From Candidatus Nomurabacteria bacterium (lineage in GTDB: Bacteria; Patescibacteriota; Minisyncoccia; Phycocordibacterales; UBA10002), in assembly GCA_943354745.1 (NCBI GenBank), contig CALRDB010000004.1:1-41757 (forward strand): DNA of 41,757 nucleotides, written 5' to 3'. Positions 23,103 to 33,500 of the stretch are shown in pieces; positions within the stretch are counted from its first letter, which is position 1; each line of letters begins with the position of its first letter. Position numbers and translations under genes: made by a program. Under the pieces are notes generated by a model. The model did no database searches and was not told the DNA's origin. It saw nothing but the letters and a program-made list of their open reading frames with translations.

Positions 23103-23235
23103 CGTAAAAGTTCCTTCACATCCTCCGAATTCGCTACAGCCTCTAGCGCATAGATTTTTATGCATTGAGGGTTGTAGCGACTTTGTTACTACTTCATTCG
23201 GTCAACCTCAACTGCAATGTAAAGAAAGGAAATAT
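23103..23235 (+). promoter_or_regulatory. structured 5' leader of the cupin gene
   Basis: About 130 bases between promoter and start codon, unusual for this window. CGCTACA (23132-23138) pairs with TGTAGCG (23173-23179), extended by wobble pairs, and an inner hairpin is formed by GCATA (23148-23152) and TATGC (23159-23163). It may be a regulatory RNA element; I match it to no known riboswitch. Confidence 0.5.
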
Positions 23236-23604
23236 ATGGTTGTAAAGCAAGCTGGTGAGAAACACTTCACCAAAAAGTTCAGGCAGGGTTTTTCACACAG
23301 GGTGATACTTCCGGGTCGGGACCCCGAGGCGCGAGTAAAAGTTACGGACTTTACCGGGCTTGCGGGGCAAAATTTTACTGACGTAAGTTACCCTGTTGAC
23401 GAAACCGTCTGCGTTATTTCTGGACATGCCAGGATCACGGATCATCAAGGCTGTATTGAGGACATTCTGGCTGGCGGAACCTACTACGTTCCCGCTGGAG
23501 AAAGCTACGACATCTGCTTCATTAGGGAGACTAATGTTCTCTGTGTATTTTCACAGGCCGCAGATGGCACGCTCCCCACTGACGAGCCAGATCCTGGGGA
23601 ATAG
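23236..23604 (+). CDS. cupin-domain protein
   Basis: 122 residues of a single beta-barrel cupin. PVDETVCVISGHARITDHQG is cupin motif 1 and GGTYYVPAGESYDICFIRET motif 2, but the usual metal-binding His residues are largely replaced, so a metal-dependent enzyme role is doubtful; ligand binding or a regulatory role fits better. AAAGGAAA precedes the ATG by a few bases, a proper ribosome site, in keeping with its long leader. Promoter with an operator-like repeat, structured leader and strong terminator make it a self-contained, regulated single-gene unit. Confidence 0.75.
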   Translation: MVVKQAGEKHFTKKFRQGFSHRVILPGRDPEARVKVTDFTGLAGQNFTDVSYPVDETVCVISGHARITDHQGCIEDILAGGTYYVPAGESYDICFIRETNVLCVFSQAADGTLPTDEPDPGE

Positions 23605-23658
23605 ACGGGAAGAAAGTCGGGGGAGGCAGCGACTTAAATCTTCATCGCCCGTTAGAGA

Positions 23659-23695
23659 AAGTCGCCCGACTCTCCTCTACCGGGCGACTTTTTTT
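23659..23695 (+). terminator. intrinsic terminator of the cupin gene
   Basis: AAGTCGCCCG (23659-23668) and CGGGCGACTT (23681-23690) form a perfect 10-base stem over a 12-base loop, followed by T residues to 23695. Confidence 0.93.
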
Positions 23696-23712
23696 ACCCA
23701 AAAATTTCTCTA

Positions 23713-23741
23713 TTGACAAAATGAACCTTTTAATATATACT
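23713..23741 (+). promoter_or_regulatory. near-perfect promoter of the DEAD-box helicase gene
   Basis: TTGACA (23713-23718) and TATACT (23736-23741) with 17-base spacing. Predicted start about 23748, giving a leader of about 127 bases. Confidence 0.9.
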
Positions 23742-23747
23742 CCTGCC

Positions 23748-23874
23748 ATAACTAAATCTCAGGGGTTTCGTTTTTGGAGATAGTATCTCGTAAAGAACGT
23801 TAAGGCATATGTCTTTTTGAACCTTCGAGAACTGGCCATCACTTAGTTAACGGCTGGAAGGTTACTAAAAGAAT
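23748..23874 (+). promoter_or_regulatory. long structured leader of the helicase gene
   Basis: GAGATA-G-TATCTC (23777-23789) is a tight inverted repeat, and AACCTTC (23820-23826) pairs with GAAGGTT (23857-23863), which would sequester the GGAAGG just before the ATG at 23875. Long structured leaders that hide the ribosome site are known for cold-regulated RNA helicase and cold-shock genes; that role here is inference. Confidence 0.55.
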
Positions 23875-25137
23875 ATGTACCCACGTACAACACAAGGGCC
23901 CTCTTCTTCGGGCAGACGATTTGAAAAGCCTTCCTTTGGTGGAAGTCGCTTTTCTAGACCAACAAATCGGACATCAAGCTTCGGCGGCCCACGCCGGACA
24001 TTTCAAGGTGGCAGAGGAGGCGGACGAAAGTTTAGCGAGTTTAATGATGTCTCAAAATTCGTAAATAAAGCGGTTATTACTGAAGAGACCGTCGCATTTA
24101 TTCCCGAGCATAAATTTGCTGATTTTCTCATCGACGAGAGGCTCAAGCAAAATATCATTACCAAAGGATACGTTGCTCCGACTCCGATTCAGGACCGGGC
24201 TATTCCGCATGTTCTTCGTGGTTCCGACGTTGTCGGTATCGCAAATACCGGCACCGGTAAAACTGCGGCATTTCTTATTCCCCTTATCAACAAAGTGCTT
24301 AAAAATCCGCGAGAGGGCGTACTCATTATGGTACCAACCCGCGAGCTTGCGATTCAGATTGATGAAGAGCTTAAAGGATTTATCAAAGGATTTAAGATAT
24401 TTTCAGTGGTATGTGTGGGTGGTGCGAGTATGAGCAACCAGATTCGCAATCTTCGCTATCAAAACAACTTCATTATCGGTACCCCCGGTAGGCTTAAGGA
24501 CCTCGTGGAGCAGAAATATCTTCATTTGGAAGGTTTCAAAACCGTGGTACTCGATGAAGCCGATCGCATGCTCGATATGGGTTTCATTCATGACATGCGA
24601 TTTATGATGTCGAAAATGGCGAAAGAAAGACACACGCTCTTTTTTTCCGCGACTATGTCGCGTGATATCGAAGCACTTATTAAGGATTTCCTTAAAACTC
24701 CCGTAAGCATTTCGGTGAAGACCGGTGATACGGCAAAGAACGTCGACCAAGACGTGATAAAAACTCGTGGGAAGGACAAGGTAGATGTGCTTCATGATCT
24801 TCTCGACACTCCCGATTTTAAGAAAGTGCTCGTCTTTGGACGCACGAAACATGGAGTCGAAAAACTTTCGAAAATTCTGGCTGAGCGAGGATTTAAGGCT
24901 GAGTCAATTCATGGAAATAAAAATCTTTCCAAGCGACGTCAGGCACTGACACTTTTCAAAGATAATCATATTCAGGTTCTTGTCGCGACCGATGTTGCTG
25001 CGCGAGGTCTCGATATTAGCGATATTTCACACGTGATTAACTACGATCTTCCCGCAACCTATGACGACTATGTTCATCGTATTGGACGAACCGGTCGTGG
25101 AAGCAAGAAGGGAAAGGCGTTAACGTTCATAGAGTAA
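23875..25137 (+). CDS. DEAD-box ATP-dependent RNA helicase
   Basis: 420 residues. The first 55 are an RG- and Ser-rich tail (GGPRRTFQGGRGGGRK) that binds RNA non-specifically. The two RecA domains follow: Q motif GYVAPTPIQDRAIP, Walker A ANTGTGKT, Ia PTRELAIQI, GG, TPGRL, DEAD in VLDEADRML, SAT in FFSATM, then GRTKHGVEKL, the TDVAARGLDI motif and HRIGRTGRG. There is no C-terminal extension, and the RGG region is at the N-terminus rather than the usual C-terminus. It unwinds short RNA duplexes in ribosome assembly or mRNA decay. The long leader suggests temperature or feedback control. Confidence 0.95.
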   Translation: MYPRTTQGPSSSGRRFEKPSFGGSRFSRPTNRTSSFGGPRRTFQGGRGGGRKFSEFNDVSKFVNKAVITEETVAFIPEHKFADFLIDERLKQNIITKGYVAPTPIQDRAIPHVLRGSDVVGIANTGTGKTAAFLIPLINKVLKNPREGVLIMVPTRELAIQIDEELKGFIKGFKIFSVVCVGGASMSNQIRNLRYQNNFIIGTPGRLKDLVEQKYLHLEGFKTVVLDEADRMLDMGFIHDMRFMMSKMAKERHTLFFSATMSRDIEALIKDFLKTPVSISVKTGDTAKNVDQDVIKTRGKDKVDVLHDLLDTPDFKKVLVFGRTKHGVEKLSKILAERGFKAESIHGNKNLSKRRQALTLFKDNHIQVLVATDVAARGLDISDISHVINYDLPATYDDYVHRIGRTGRGSKKGKALTFIE

Positions 25138-25138
25138 G

Positions 25139-25214
25139 ACACGGAAGTGACACGGATTAAGAACGCGGAACTAGACCGAATCAATTGCCGACAAGTTCTG
25201 GTTCCGTTCCGTGT
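25139..25214 (+). ncRNA. possible structured RNA between helicase and zinc-ribbon genes
   Basis: ACACGGAA (25139-25146) pairs with TTCCGTGT (25207-25214), and CGGAACTAGA (25166-25175) pairs with TCTGGTTCCG (25197-25206, one G-U pair), stacking into about 18 base pairs with a 19-base bulge on one side. No T-run follows, so it is not a simple terminator. It could be a 3' element of the helicase mRNA or a leader of the next gene. Confidence 0.4.
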
Positions 25215-25247
25215 AGGCCTCGTTCAGTTTTAGTTCAGCGTCCTTAT

Positions 25248-25451
25248 ATGAAAAACAACAAACAAAAACCGAATAACATAATGACTCCTTCCCGTAAGAC
25301 GTTTCAAAATAACGTCGGTAAGTGGATTGAAAAGCGGACTCGTACTGAGATCTTGCTTTGCTCGTGTGGCAATAAATATATCAAGAGCCGCAAGGAGCAA
25401 GTGGTATGTGTTCGCTGTATCTACCGTACGCTTCCAGTTAAGGTAATTTAA
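25248..25451 (+). CDS. small zinc-ribbon protein
   Basis: 67 residues from the ATG at 25248; an ATG at 25281 would give 56. After a basic Asn/Lys-rich start it carries LLCSCGNKYIKSRKEQVVCV, with Cys pairs CSC and CVRC spaced as in a small zinc ribbon. The KSRKEQVVCVRC spacing resembles zinc ribbons of ribosome- or DNA-associated proteins. No further domain. It is located between the helicase and TypA genes on the same strand. Confidence 0.68.
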   Translation: MKNNKQKPNNIMTPSRKTFQNNVGKWIEKRTRTEILLCSCGNKYIKSRKEQVVCVRCIYRTLPVKVI

Positions 25452-25488
25452 CTCTTACGTATTCTTATCCTGTAAGGTTATGTAGATG

Positions 25489-25517
25489 TTGCTGTTTTTC
25501 CGGATGTATCGTATTAT
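25489..25517 (+). promoter_or_regulatory. promoter of typA
   Basis: TTGCTG (25489-25494) and TATTAT (25512-25517) with exact 17-base spacing. Predicted start near 25524, giving a leader of about 82 bases. Confidence 0.68.
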
Positions 25518-25605
25518 ATAAGCGTTACGTTCTGGCCGAGAGGCCTCCTTTTTATTATCTACTTTACTGTTCGTTATTTCGTATCTTGTTCGTAGTTCGT
25601 ACTCT

Positions 25606-27402
25606 ATGGAAATTAGAAACATAGCCATCATCGCTCACGTCGACCACGGGAAGACCACTCTTACTGATGCTATTTTGAAGCAATCAGGTGTGAGTAAGGA
25701 AGGGGCCACCATGGACTCAAACGCACTCGAGCTTGAGCGTGGCATTACCATATATGCCAAAAATACTTCCATTCCATACAAGGATGGGAAGATAAACATT
25801 GTGGACACTCCAGGGCACGCAGACTTCGGTTCCGAAGTTGAGCGTGTACTCCGTTCCATCGACTGTGTGCTTCTTGTCGTGGACGCGCAAGAAGGCCCGA
25901 TGCCCCAGACGCGCTTTGTATTAAAGAAGTCCCTAGAGCTTGGTCTTAAGCCGATTGTCATCATTAATAAGATCGACAAGCCCGCCGCCGATCCAGATCG
26001 GACACACGAACAAGTGCTCGAGCTTTTCTTTGAACTTGGAGCGAATGAGGCTCAGGCCAACTTTCCGGTTGTGTACGCTATCGGCAGACAAGGTATTGCT
26101 AAGAAAAATCTAACCGATGATTCAAAAGATCTCACGCCACTCCTCGAAACAATTTGCGAGCATGTTCCGAGTGTAGACACTCCCGAGCTCATTGCAAAAC
26201 CGCTTCGGATGCAGCCGTTTAATTTGGCATACGACAACTTTCTTGGCCGTATGGCGGTTGCGCGTGTCTATGAGGGTGTCGCAAAGCCTGGTATGAACGT
26301 TTTTATACGGAACGCAAAGGGCGAGACTCGCACCGGCAAGATTTTGAAACTGTTTACCTGGAAGGGGATGGAGAAAATTGAAGCTCTTGAGGTGCAGTCG
26401 GGCGACATTACGCTTATTGCAGGACTTACCGATATTGAAATTGGCGAAACTATTTCTTCCGACGAGAACGCGACCGCGCTTCCGCTTATCGCCATTGATG
26501 AGCCAACTATTGAACTTCAGTTTCTTATCAACACCTCACCGTTCGGCGGACAGGACGGAAAATTCGTCACTTCGCGCCAAATCCGTGAGTATCTTGAACG
26601 TGAATTGGAAGTGAACGTGGGACTTAAGGTGGATTTCTCGTCAAATGAATATTTTAAGGTGCTTGGCCGAGGAGAGCTTCATGTCGCTATTTTGCTTGAA
26701 AATATGCGGCGCGCCGGCTATGAGATTCAGGTATCTCAACCTCAGGTCATCATCCGTAACGAAAACGGAGTGAAGCAGGAGCCATTTGAAGAAGTTACCA
26801 TAGATACGCCAGCGGAATATCAAGGTGTTATTATTGATAAATTAGGTCGTCGGGCATTCCAAATAACAGACATCAAAGAGCACGCCGGCAGTATTCGTCT
26901 TACCCTTGAAGGCCCAACTCGCGGAATTCTCGGCTATCGCAATCAGTTTGTGATTGATACGAGAGGCGAAGGCATCATGTCTTCACGTGTTGTCGGCTTC
27001 AAGCCGTACGCAGGCGATATTCAAAAGCGTGTCGTCGGCTCTATGATTTCTATGGCGACAGGAAAGGCTCTTGGTTACGCGCTTTGGGGCTTCCAGGAGC
27101 GTGGCGTCCTTTATATCGGTCCCAGTACGCCTGTCTATGAAGGCATGGTTATCGGCAATACATCAAAGGGAGAACAAATGGAAGTGAATCCGACGAAAGG
27201 GAAACAACTAACTAACGTTCGGGCGTCGGGAACTGATGAAGCAATTGACCTCGTGCCCCCGTATGAGATTACGATTGAACGCGGGCTTGAAGTTATGGCA
27301 GAAGATGAGTATTTGGAAATTACACCGAAAAATGTTCGTTTGCGAAAACAATTTTTGACCGATATTGACCGCGCCAGAGCGAAGCGAAAGGACGTGAAGT
27401 AA
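25606..27402 (+). CDS. typA: translational GTPase TypA/BipA
   Basis: 598 residues, full length. The GTPase domain has G1 AHVDHGKTT, G2 around RGITI, G3 DTPGHADF and G4 NKID. Domain II, two EF-G-like domains (GRGELHVAILLENMRRAGYE) and the TypA-specific C-terminal domain (TNVRASGTDEAIDLVPP) follow. TypA binds the ribosome at the EF-G site and helps 50S assembly and growth at low temperature, which fits its position behind an RNA helicase. Its own promoter is at 25489; a strong terminator follows. Confidence 0.97.
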   Translation: MEIRNIAIIAHVDHGKTTLTDAILKQSGVSKEGATMDSNALELERGITIYAKNTSIPYKDGKINIVDTPGHADFGSEVERVLRSIDCVLLVVDAQEGPMPQTRFVLKKSLELGLKPIVIINKIDKPAADPDRTHEQVLELFFELGANEAQANFPVVYAIGRQGIAKKNLTDDSKDLTPLLETICEHVPSVDTPELIAKPLRMQPFNLAYDNFLGRMAVARVYEGVAKPGMNVFIRNAKGETRTGKILKLFTWKGMEKIEALEVQSGDITLIAGLTDIEIGETISSDENATALPLIAIDEPTIELQFLINTSPFGGQDGKFVTSRQIREYLERELEVNVGLKVDFSSNEYFKVLGRGELHVAILLENMRRAGYEIQVSQPQVIIRNENGVKQEPFEEVTIDTPAEYQGVIIDKLGRRAFQITDIKEHAGSIRLTLEGPTRGILGYRNQFVIDTRGEGIMSSRVVGFKPYAGDIQKRVVGSMISMATGKALGYALWGFQERGVLYIGPSTPVYEGMVIGNTSKGEQMEVNPTKGKQLTNVRASGTDEAIDLVPPYEITIERGLEVMAEDEYLEITPKNVRLRKQFLTDIDRARAKRKDVK

Positions 27403-27433
27403 CAAGTAGAACGTAAAAAAGAAAGAAGATATG

Positions 27434-27458
27434 AAAAACCGCCCAAAAGGCGGTTTTT
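27434..27458 (+). terminator. intrinsic terminator of typA
   Basis: AAAAACCGCC (27434-27443) pairs with GGCGGTTTTT (27449-27458) over a CAAAA loop. The stem includes the A and T runs, so it can act in both directions. Confidence 0.93.
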
Positions 27459-27510
27459 CCATACAGACACGTACTTGTACTGAAAATTAAATGTAGTGTA
27501 CTATACGACA

Positions 27511-30500
27511 ATGGAAGAAACTCCGAGAGAGATTTTACCTTTGCAGAATGTAGCGGAAACGCCGTCTTCTTTTACCTACAACTGGAAAGCAGGTGTTGGT
27601 GTGCTTCTTGCACTTGGAATTATAGCGGTTTTGGTCTTTTCACTGTCTGGCGCAGGACGAGGTACTCCACGTGGAGTAGCTGAAGAAACCTACACACTGG
27701 TCCGCGATAAGATTTCAAAGAGTGCAGCCATCGTACTCGCGTTGCCAAAAGGCACCACAATAACACCAGTAGAGGCTGCAGAGAAAGTGAAGTTTGAACC
27801 GGCTGTTGATGGGAAATGGGCTGTGGGAGGAAACGCTCAGGAACTCTTTTTTGAGCCAAGTAAAAAACTAACAGAGGGGAACTACTATACTGTTTCGCTT
27901 CAAACAGCCGATGGAGTTCTTTCCAAGGATTTTCTGGTAGACGATGATCCTAAAATTCTTGCCATATTTCCCCGAGCGAAATCCGAAGCTCCCGAGAATA
28001 GTGAAATCACTATCGTCTTTAGCCGACCGATGGTTCCTCTTACGACACTTGACGCGTTGGATGAACGCGATATCCCGGTTGAGATAACTCCTCTCACAAA
28101 GGGAAAGTTTAAGTGGATTAGCACGCGTAATCTGCAATTCATTCCTGAAACGCATCTTGTCCGCTCTGCCACATACACCGTTACCGTTAAAGACGGTCTT
28201 ACGTCTGTTGACGGGCTACCGGTAAAGGGGATCACCCACACCTTTACGACGAGACCACTCCGGTATACCGATCAGATTCCCGGCGTCGACATGACCGTAT
28301 CTTCGTTTCAGGAAAAACTGAATACGATTATGAATGTTGACTCGTTGCCTCCACCGTTGTCCGACGCAGGACCCGCTTTCCCGGTTACATCTCAACAACT
28401 GTTATATAATCAGCCTTTTACCATCAGCTTTAATCAACCGGTTGATATCGAGCGAACGAAAGGTCAGATTTCAGTTAAGCAAAACGGCAAAAACATTCCA
28501 CTTATCTTCGAGTACGGGAAACGAGCTCTGTATAACGAGGGAAGTAGGAGCGAGAAAGAATATATTGATAAATCGGTTATTTCAATATCTAACGCCTTAG
28601 ATCGGAACGGGCGCGCTCGCTTTTGGGATTTTAACACCTCGTACACCGTCGCAATTCAAAAGGCGTACCCGACCGATGGCGACATTGTTCTTACTGCTGG
28701 CAGATCTTTTGCATTCAATGTTTCTGAGGTAATTAGCGGGATAACCGCGGAGTCCGACCGATCTTCACATGTTACACCGGAGATGTTTGATCCTAAAGGT
28801 ATGTTGATAGTGCGTTTCTATGAAGAAATAAACAAAGACGCCAGTAGTTTTTCGGCACCGCACGTAAAGGCGATCAAGTACCAAGAAAAATGTAAATTGG
28901 ATGATATTGGGAATCAAATATACGTAGATGGGAAATGTGTAGTGGAGCCTGACAGGACGAGTATCTCGATTACTTTTGATTCTGACGCGTTTGTGAACGG
29001 GCAAGCATTTGATCTAACGATCAAGAAAGTCGTGAACAGTGCCGGAATGTCACTTCTCCCTCAGCCAGTAAACTATCCGGTAGTTATTTTTCCAAAACTC
29101 TCGATACGAAAGACGTCTCCCGAAAACGGCACAACAGGAGCAGTCCTGACAAATCTTGTTCTTTGTTCAAACACCCCGATTAAAATGCCGGAGGAAAAAG
29201 ATTTCTATGACAAAGTGAAATCAGTGCTCACTATTGGTAAATGGAATTGGAACGAGTCGTATCGTGTCGACGGCTCAAGCACAACAGGTCCATGTGTGAC
29301 AGGCGAATTTTTGACAACCATTCGTTACGGTCTTATTCCGGAGAGCGCTTACACGCTAAATCTTTCGCTTCAGGACGATTTCGGGCAGGAGGCAAAGAAG
29401 AGTTTGTCATTTTCGAGCGGGAAAATTGCGGAAATGTACCGTCGCATTACTCCGCTTCAGAAGGCATACAATGTGACGTCGCCTGAGCGTACTAAGCTCG
29501 TTTTCGGTATTGAAAATCTTGAGTACGTCAACGTACATATCTGTGAAACGGATGCGCTTACCATGATGAAATACCTCGATCGGGAGAGTGCGCCCAAAGT
29601 CATGCTGGCAGGCGAACAATTGTCGTGTATAAAGGGGTGGACAAAACGAGTTGAGCTTCCCAAGCGGTATTGGACAGTGAACTTTTTTGAATTTAATCTT
29701 GCAGACTACGTACCGAATCCGCTCGGACATTATGTCGTCTCGCTTAGTCATCCCGAATATCGCCAGGCCATTTACGATTATCGAACCGGGAAGAATACAC
29801 CCGGTGTGCTTGTGTATGAACATTCACTTCTTACGGTTACACGATTGGCTGTACAGGAGAAAAAAGTTGAAAGTGACGAGTTTATGCCAGATGTATATCC
29901 GCCACTTACTACAAAAGTTCAACTCGCGAGCAAAGGAAATCTGTATTGGGTAACAGAGTTTGGAACTCTTGCGCCGGTGGTAGGTGCCGATGTTACTGTG
30001 TACCAAAAGGGAGGTATATGGGCATCAGGAGGTAAAACCGACGCGGAAGGTATTGCTCGGACTCCTGTCGCGCACACGGCCACTGCGGCAATCGTGACGG
30101 CAGGCAAAGACAGCGCTATTGTCACGGGCGAAACGGATAAGTTCCAGTGGGCACAGTCACTCGCGTCGGCTCAAAAAACGTATATATACAGCGATCGGCC
30201 TATCTATCGACCGACGGAAGACGTATTCATAAAAGGGCTTTACCGAATTGGATACGACGGTACCTATGAAATTGTTCGAGATCGAAAAGCAGACATCGTT
30301 GTCTACGATAGTCGTGGCGAGAAAGTAACTGAAGGCGAAGCAGATATTTCTGAAAGCGGGACGTTTACGTTTAAACTTACGCTTGGCAAAACAGCTCCCC
30401 TCGGTATGTATCGAGTTGAAGCTCTCGGTGGATACGGTTATTTTGAGGTTCAAGAGTACGTTCCGTCCGCATTCAAAGTAGACGTCACTAGTAGCAAAGA

Positions 30501-33500
30501 AGAGTACATCGCCGGAGAAACCATGAACCTTGGTATTGATGGCGCGTACTATTTCGGCGTCCCGCTTGAAAAAGGAGACACCGTGGAGTACTCGATGCTT
30601 GCACAGGACTACTATTTTGACCGCTACAGTGATGGGTGGTTTGAATTCGGTAAGGGTTGGTATTATGGCGGCGGTGGAGGCTACTACGATCGGTTTTTGC
30701 TGCGCGGAAAAACAGTTCTCAACGAGAAAGGAAAAGCGACCATAACCCAATCACTTGATTTTAAGAAATTCTTTCCAGAGACTGAGCAGGATGAAGGAAG
30801 CGCCGACCGAAGCAAAATCTTTACCGTCAACATCACCGTAAAAAATAAACAAGGACAGAGTGTCTCCTCACGTAAATCACTTATTGTGCACAAAGGAGCG
30901 ATCTATCTTGGTACAAATCTTGAACGACGATATTTCGGCGCCGGTGAACAAAATAAGATTCTATTAAAATCAGTTGATACTACTGGCAAGGGAGTGGGGG
31001 CGAGTGGTATTACAGCGACCATCTCTAGAGTGACGTGGGAATCGTACAAGCGACAGGAAGTTGATGGCCGTTTCTACTATCAGTCGACTCAAAAAAAGGA
31101 GCCGGTGAAAACAATTCGCATGAGCACGAATTCGTCCGGGGACGGGACTGAAGCGTTTTCTCTCGACACAGCCGGTCAATATGAGCTGGAAGTGAAAGGG
31201 GAAGACCGTGCAGGCAACAGAGTGGTTTCCTTACTTGATTTTTACGTATACGGAGCTGGAGTTGTTTCAGTCAAACCGACAAACAACGAAACCTTGGAAC
31301 TCGCGGTAGACAAAAATAAGCTCAAAGTGGGTGATGTGGCGAACGTGGTTATCAAATCTCCCTTTGAGAAAGGGAAAGCGCTGGTAACAATTGAACGCGG
31401 TAGAATATTCGAATATCAAATCGTCGATGTTAACCAAAGTCTCATAAACATCGGTATACCGATAAAGGAGGAGTATCTTCCTAATGTTTATTTTTCTGTG
31501 GTGTTACTTTCACCTCGACCTGAGATTAAGTACGGGCAAGTGCAATTTTTAATCAGTTCGGCGGAGAAGGAACTTTTTATCTCGGTGCATTCCGATAAGA
31601 AGAACTATCTCCCCGGCGAGAAGGTACGTCTTTCGATAGAAGCGAAGGATTCAAGTGGAAAACCCTCGCAGTCTGAAGTATCGGTCGCGGTCGCTGACAT
31701 GAGCGTGCTCGCACTTAAAGGAAATCCGAAAAAAGATCCAGTTTCATTCTTTTATGCTGGATTTCCATTGGGTGTCGCAACTGCATCAAATATTAAAAAT
31801 ATTTTGTATGAGGCGGAAGTGCCGAAGGGTACCAAAGGTGGTGGCGGAGGAGAAGATCTGGCAAAAAAGAAACGCGGAGACTTTCGTAGCACCGCGCTTT
31901 GGCAGGGAGTGGTTCAAACTGACTTGGATGGAAAAGCAGAGGTGGCGTTTACACTTCCTGATAATTTAACCACTTGGCAAAGTGAAGTCGTTGGTATTAC
32001 GAAGGATACAAAAGTCGGTGTTGGCTATTCCGAGCTTGTTGCTCGAAAGGAGGTAATGGTAACACCGCTTAAACCTCGCTTTATCGTCCCCGGAGATACC
32101 TTTAAGCTTGGCGCGAAAGTATTTAATCAATCCGATCAACTCATCCGTTTCAACATTAAGCTAGAAAGCGCAACACTTATCCTTCCTAGCGTGAAGAATG
32201 CGTTTGAAAAAATCAATCCCGGAGAATCGGTCGCAGTGTATTTCGACGCCAAAGCTCCCGAAACCACGGAAAAGGGAAGTCACCTCTTCACTATATCTGC
32301 GGAAGGGGGCGACCTCTTGGATAGCGTTGAAGACAAAATAGCCATAACAAAAAATGATACGTACGAATCGGTCGCAACCTCGTTTTCGACTTCCAAAGAA
32401 AAGGCTAAAGAATATGTATTCTTGCCGGCGAATGTTGTTCCTGATAAAGGAACACTGACCATTACCGCTAACTCGACACTCGCGCTCTATCTTACCGACG
32501 CGCTGAACTATCTTATTTCGTTCCCATACGGGTGTTCTGAGCAAATCGCTAGTAAACTTTCGGCAATTGCTGTTATAAAACGCTCCTACGTTGCGAAAAA
32601 TGATCTCGCTACGTTTGAAAAGATGCGCGTCGAACTCGACGGGCAAAGCTATTCTCCCGACGATCTTATCAATATCGGACTTTCCCGAATCTATTCGAAC
32701 CAGACGCCTGAAGGAGGATTCACGTATTACCAAGGAACTCCTTCAAACTATTACCTTACCGTGCATGTGCTAAACACACTTCTTGACCTCCAAAAAGCAG
32801 GTTATGCCGTGAAATCTGAGGTTCGCCAGCTCGCGGCACGGTTTATCGCAAACGGCGCGCTTTACGACGATGTCTACCGCAAAGATCAGGATCTTGTAGT
32901 GCTCGCTGCGTACGCGCTAGAGCGCTCGAGTGATGTTTCTGGAGTCGTTAATCCTCTCTACCGCAAGGTAGTGGAGATTGCGAACACGAAGAAATTTGTT
33001 CGAGAAACGGGCTCGAATCTTTCGCTTAGCTATCTCGCCCTTCTTCTTTCCTCCGGAAATTATTCAATAGCACTTCGCGATGAGGTACTTTCCGCGCTCG
33101 AAAATCGCTTGACGATTGATAGTCGCGGAGCGTTTTTGAAAACCGGAGACCGGAACGTTCTCTATGGTTACTACGAAACACCGATCAAAGACACGGCTAT
33201 GCTTCTTCGTGTGTGGTCTAGTGCCAAGAAGGACCATGAATTAACCGATAAAGTACTGCGCTGGTTGCAAAAAAGTCGATCAAAGGATGGTTCCTGGGGA
33301 TCAACAAATAACACACTTTCCGCGGTTGAGGCATTAACCGACTATATGGAGTGGAAGAAGGAAGCGGATTCAAAATTTGAGCTTTCGATTTTGCTCGATG
33401 GGGTAGAGAAGAGTAAATTCGCTTTTAACAAAGGGGTAAAAGCACCAACAACTTCGTTGGTTATTCCTATTGCCGACCTCGAGAAGGCAAAAATGCATAC

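Noticed and set aside
25531..25556. Terminator in the typA leader (GGCC-GAGA-GGCC then T-run)
   Set aside because: Stem of only four base pairs, too weak to call, although attenuation is not excluded.
29241..30745. Several 60-200 residue antisense and shifted ORFs inside the macroglobulin gene
   Set aside because: They lie wholly within a continuous 2213-codon frame with clear domain matches.
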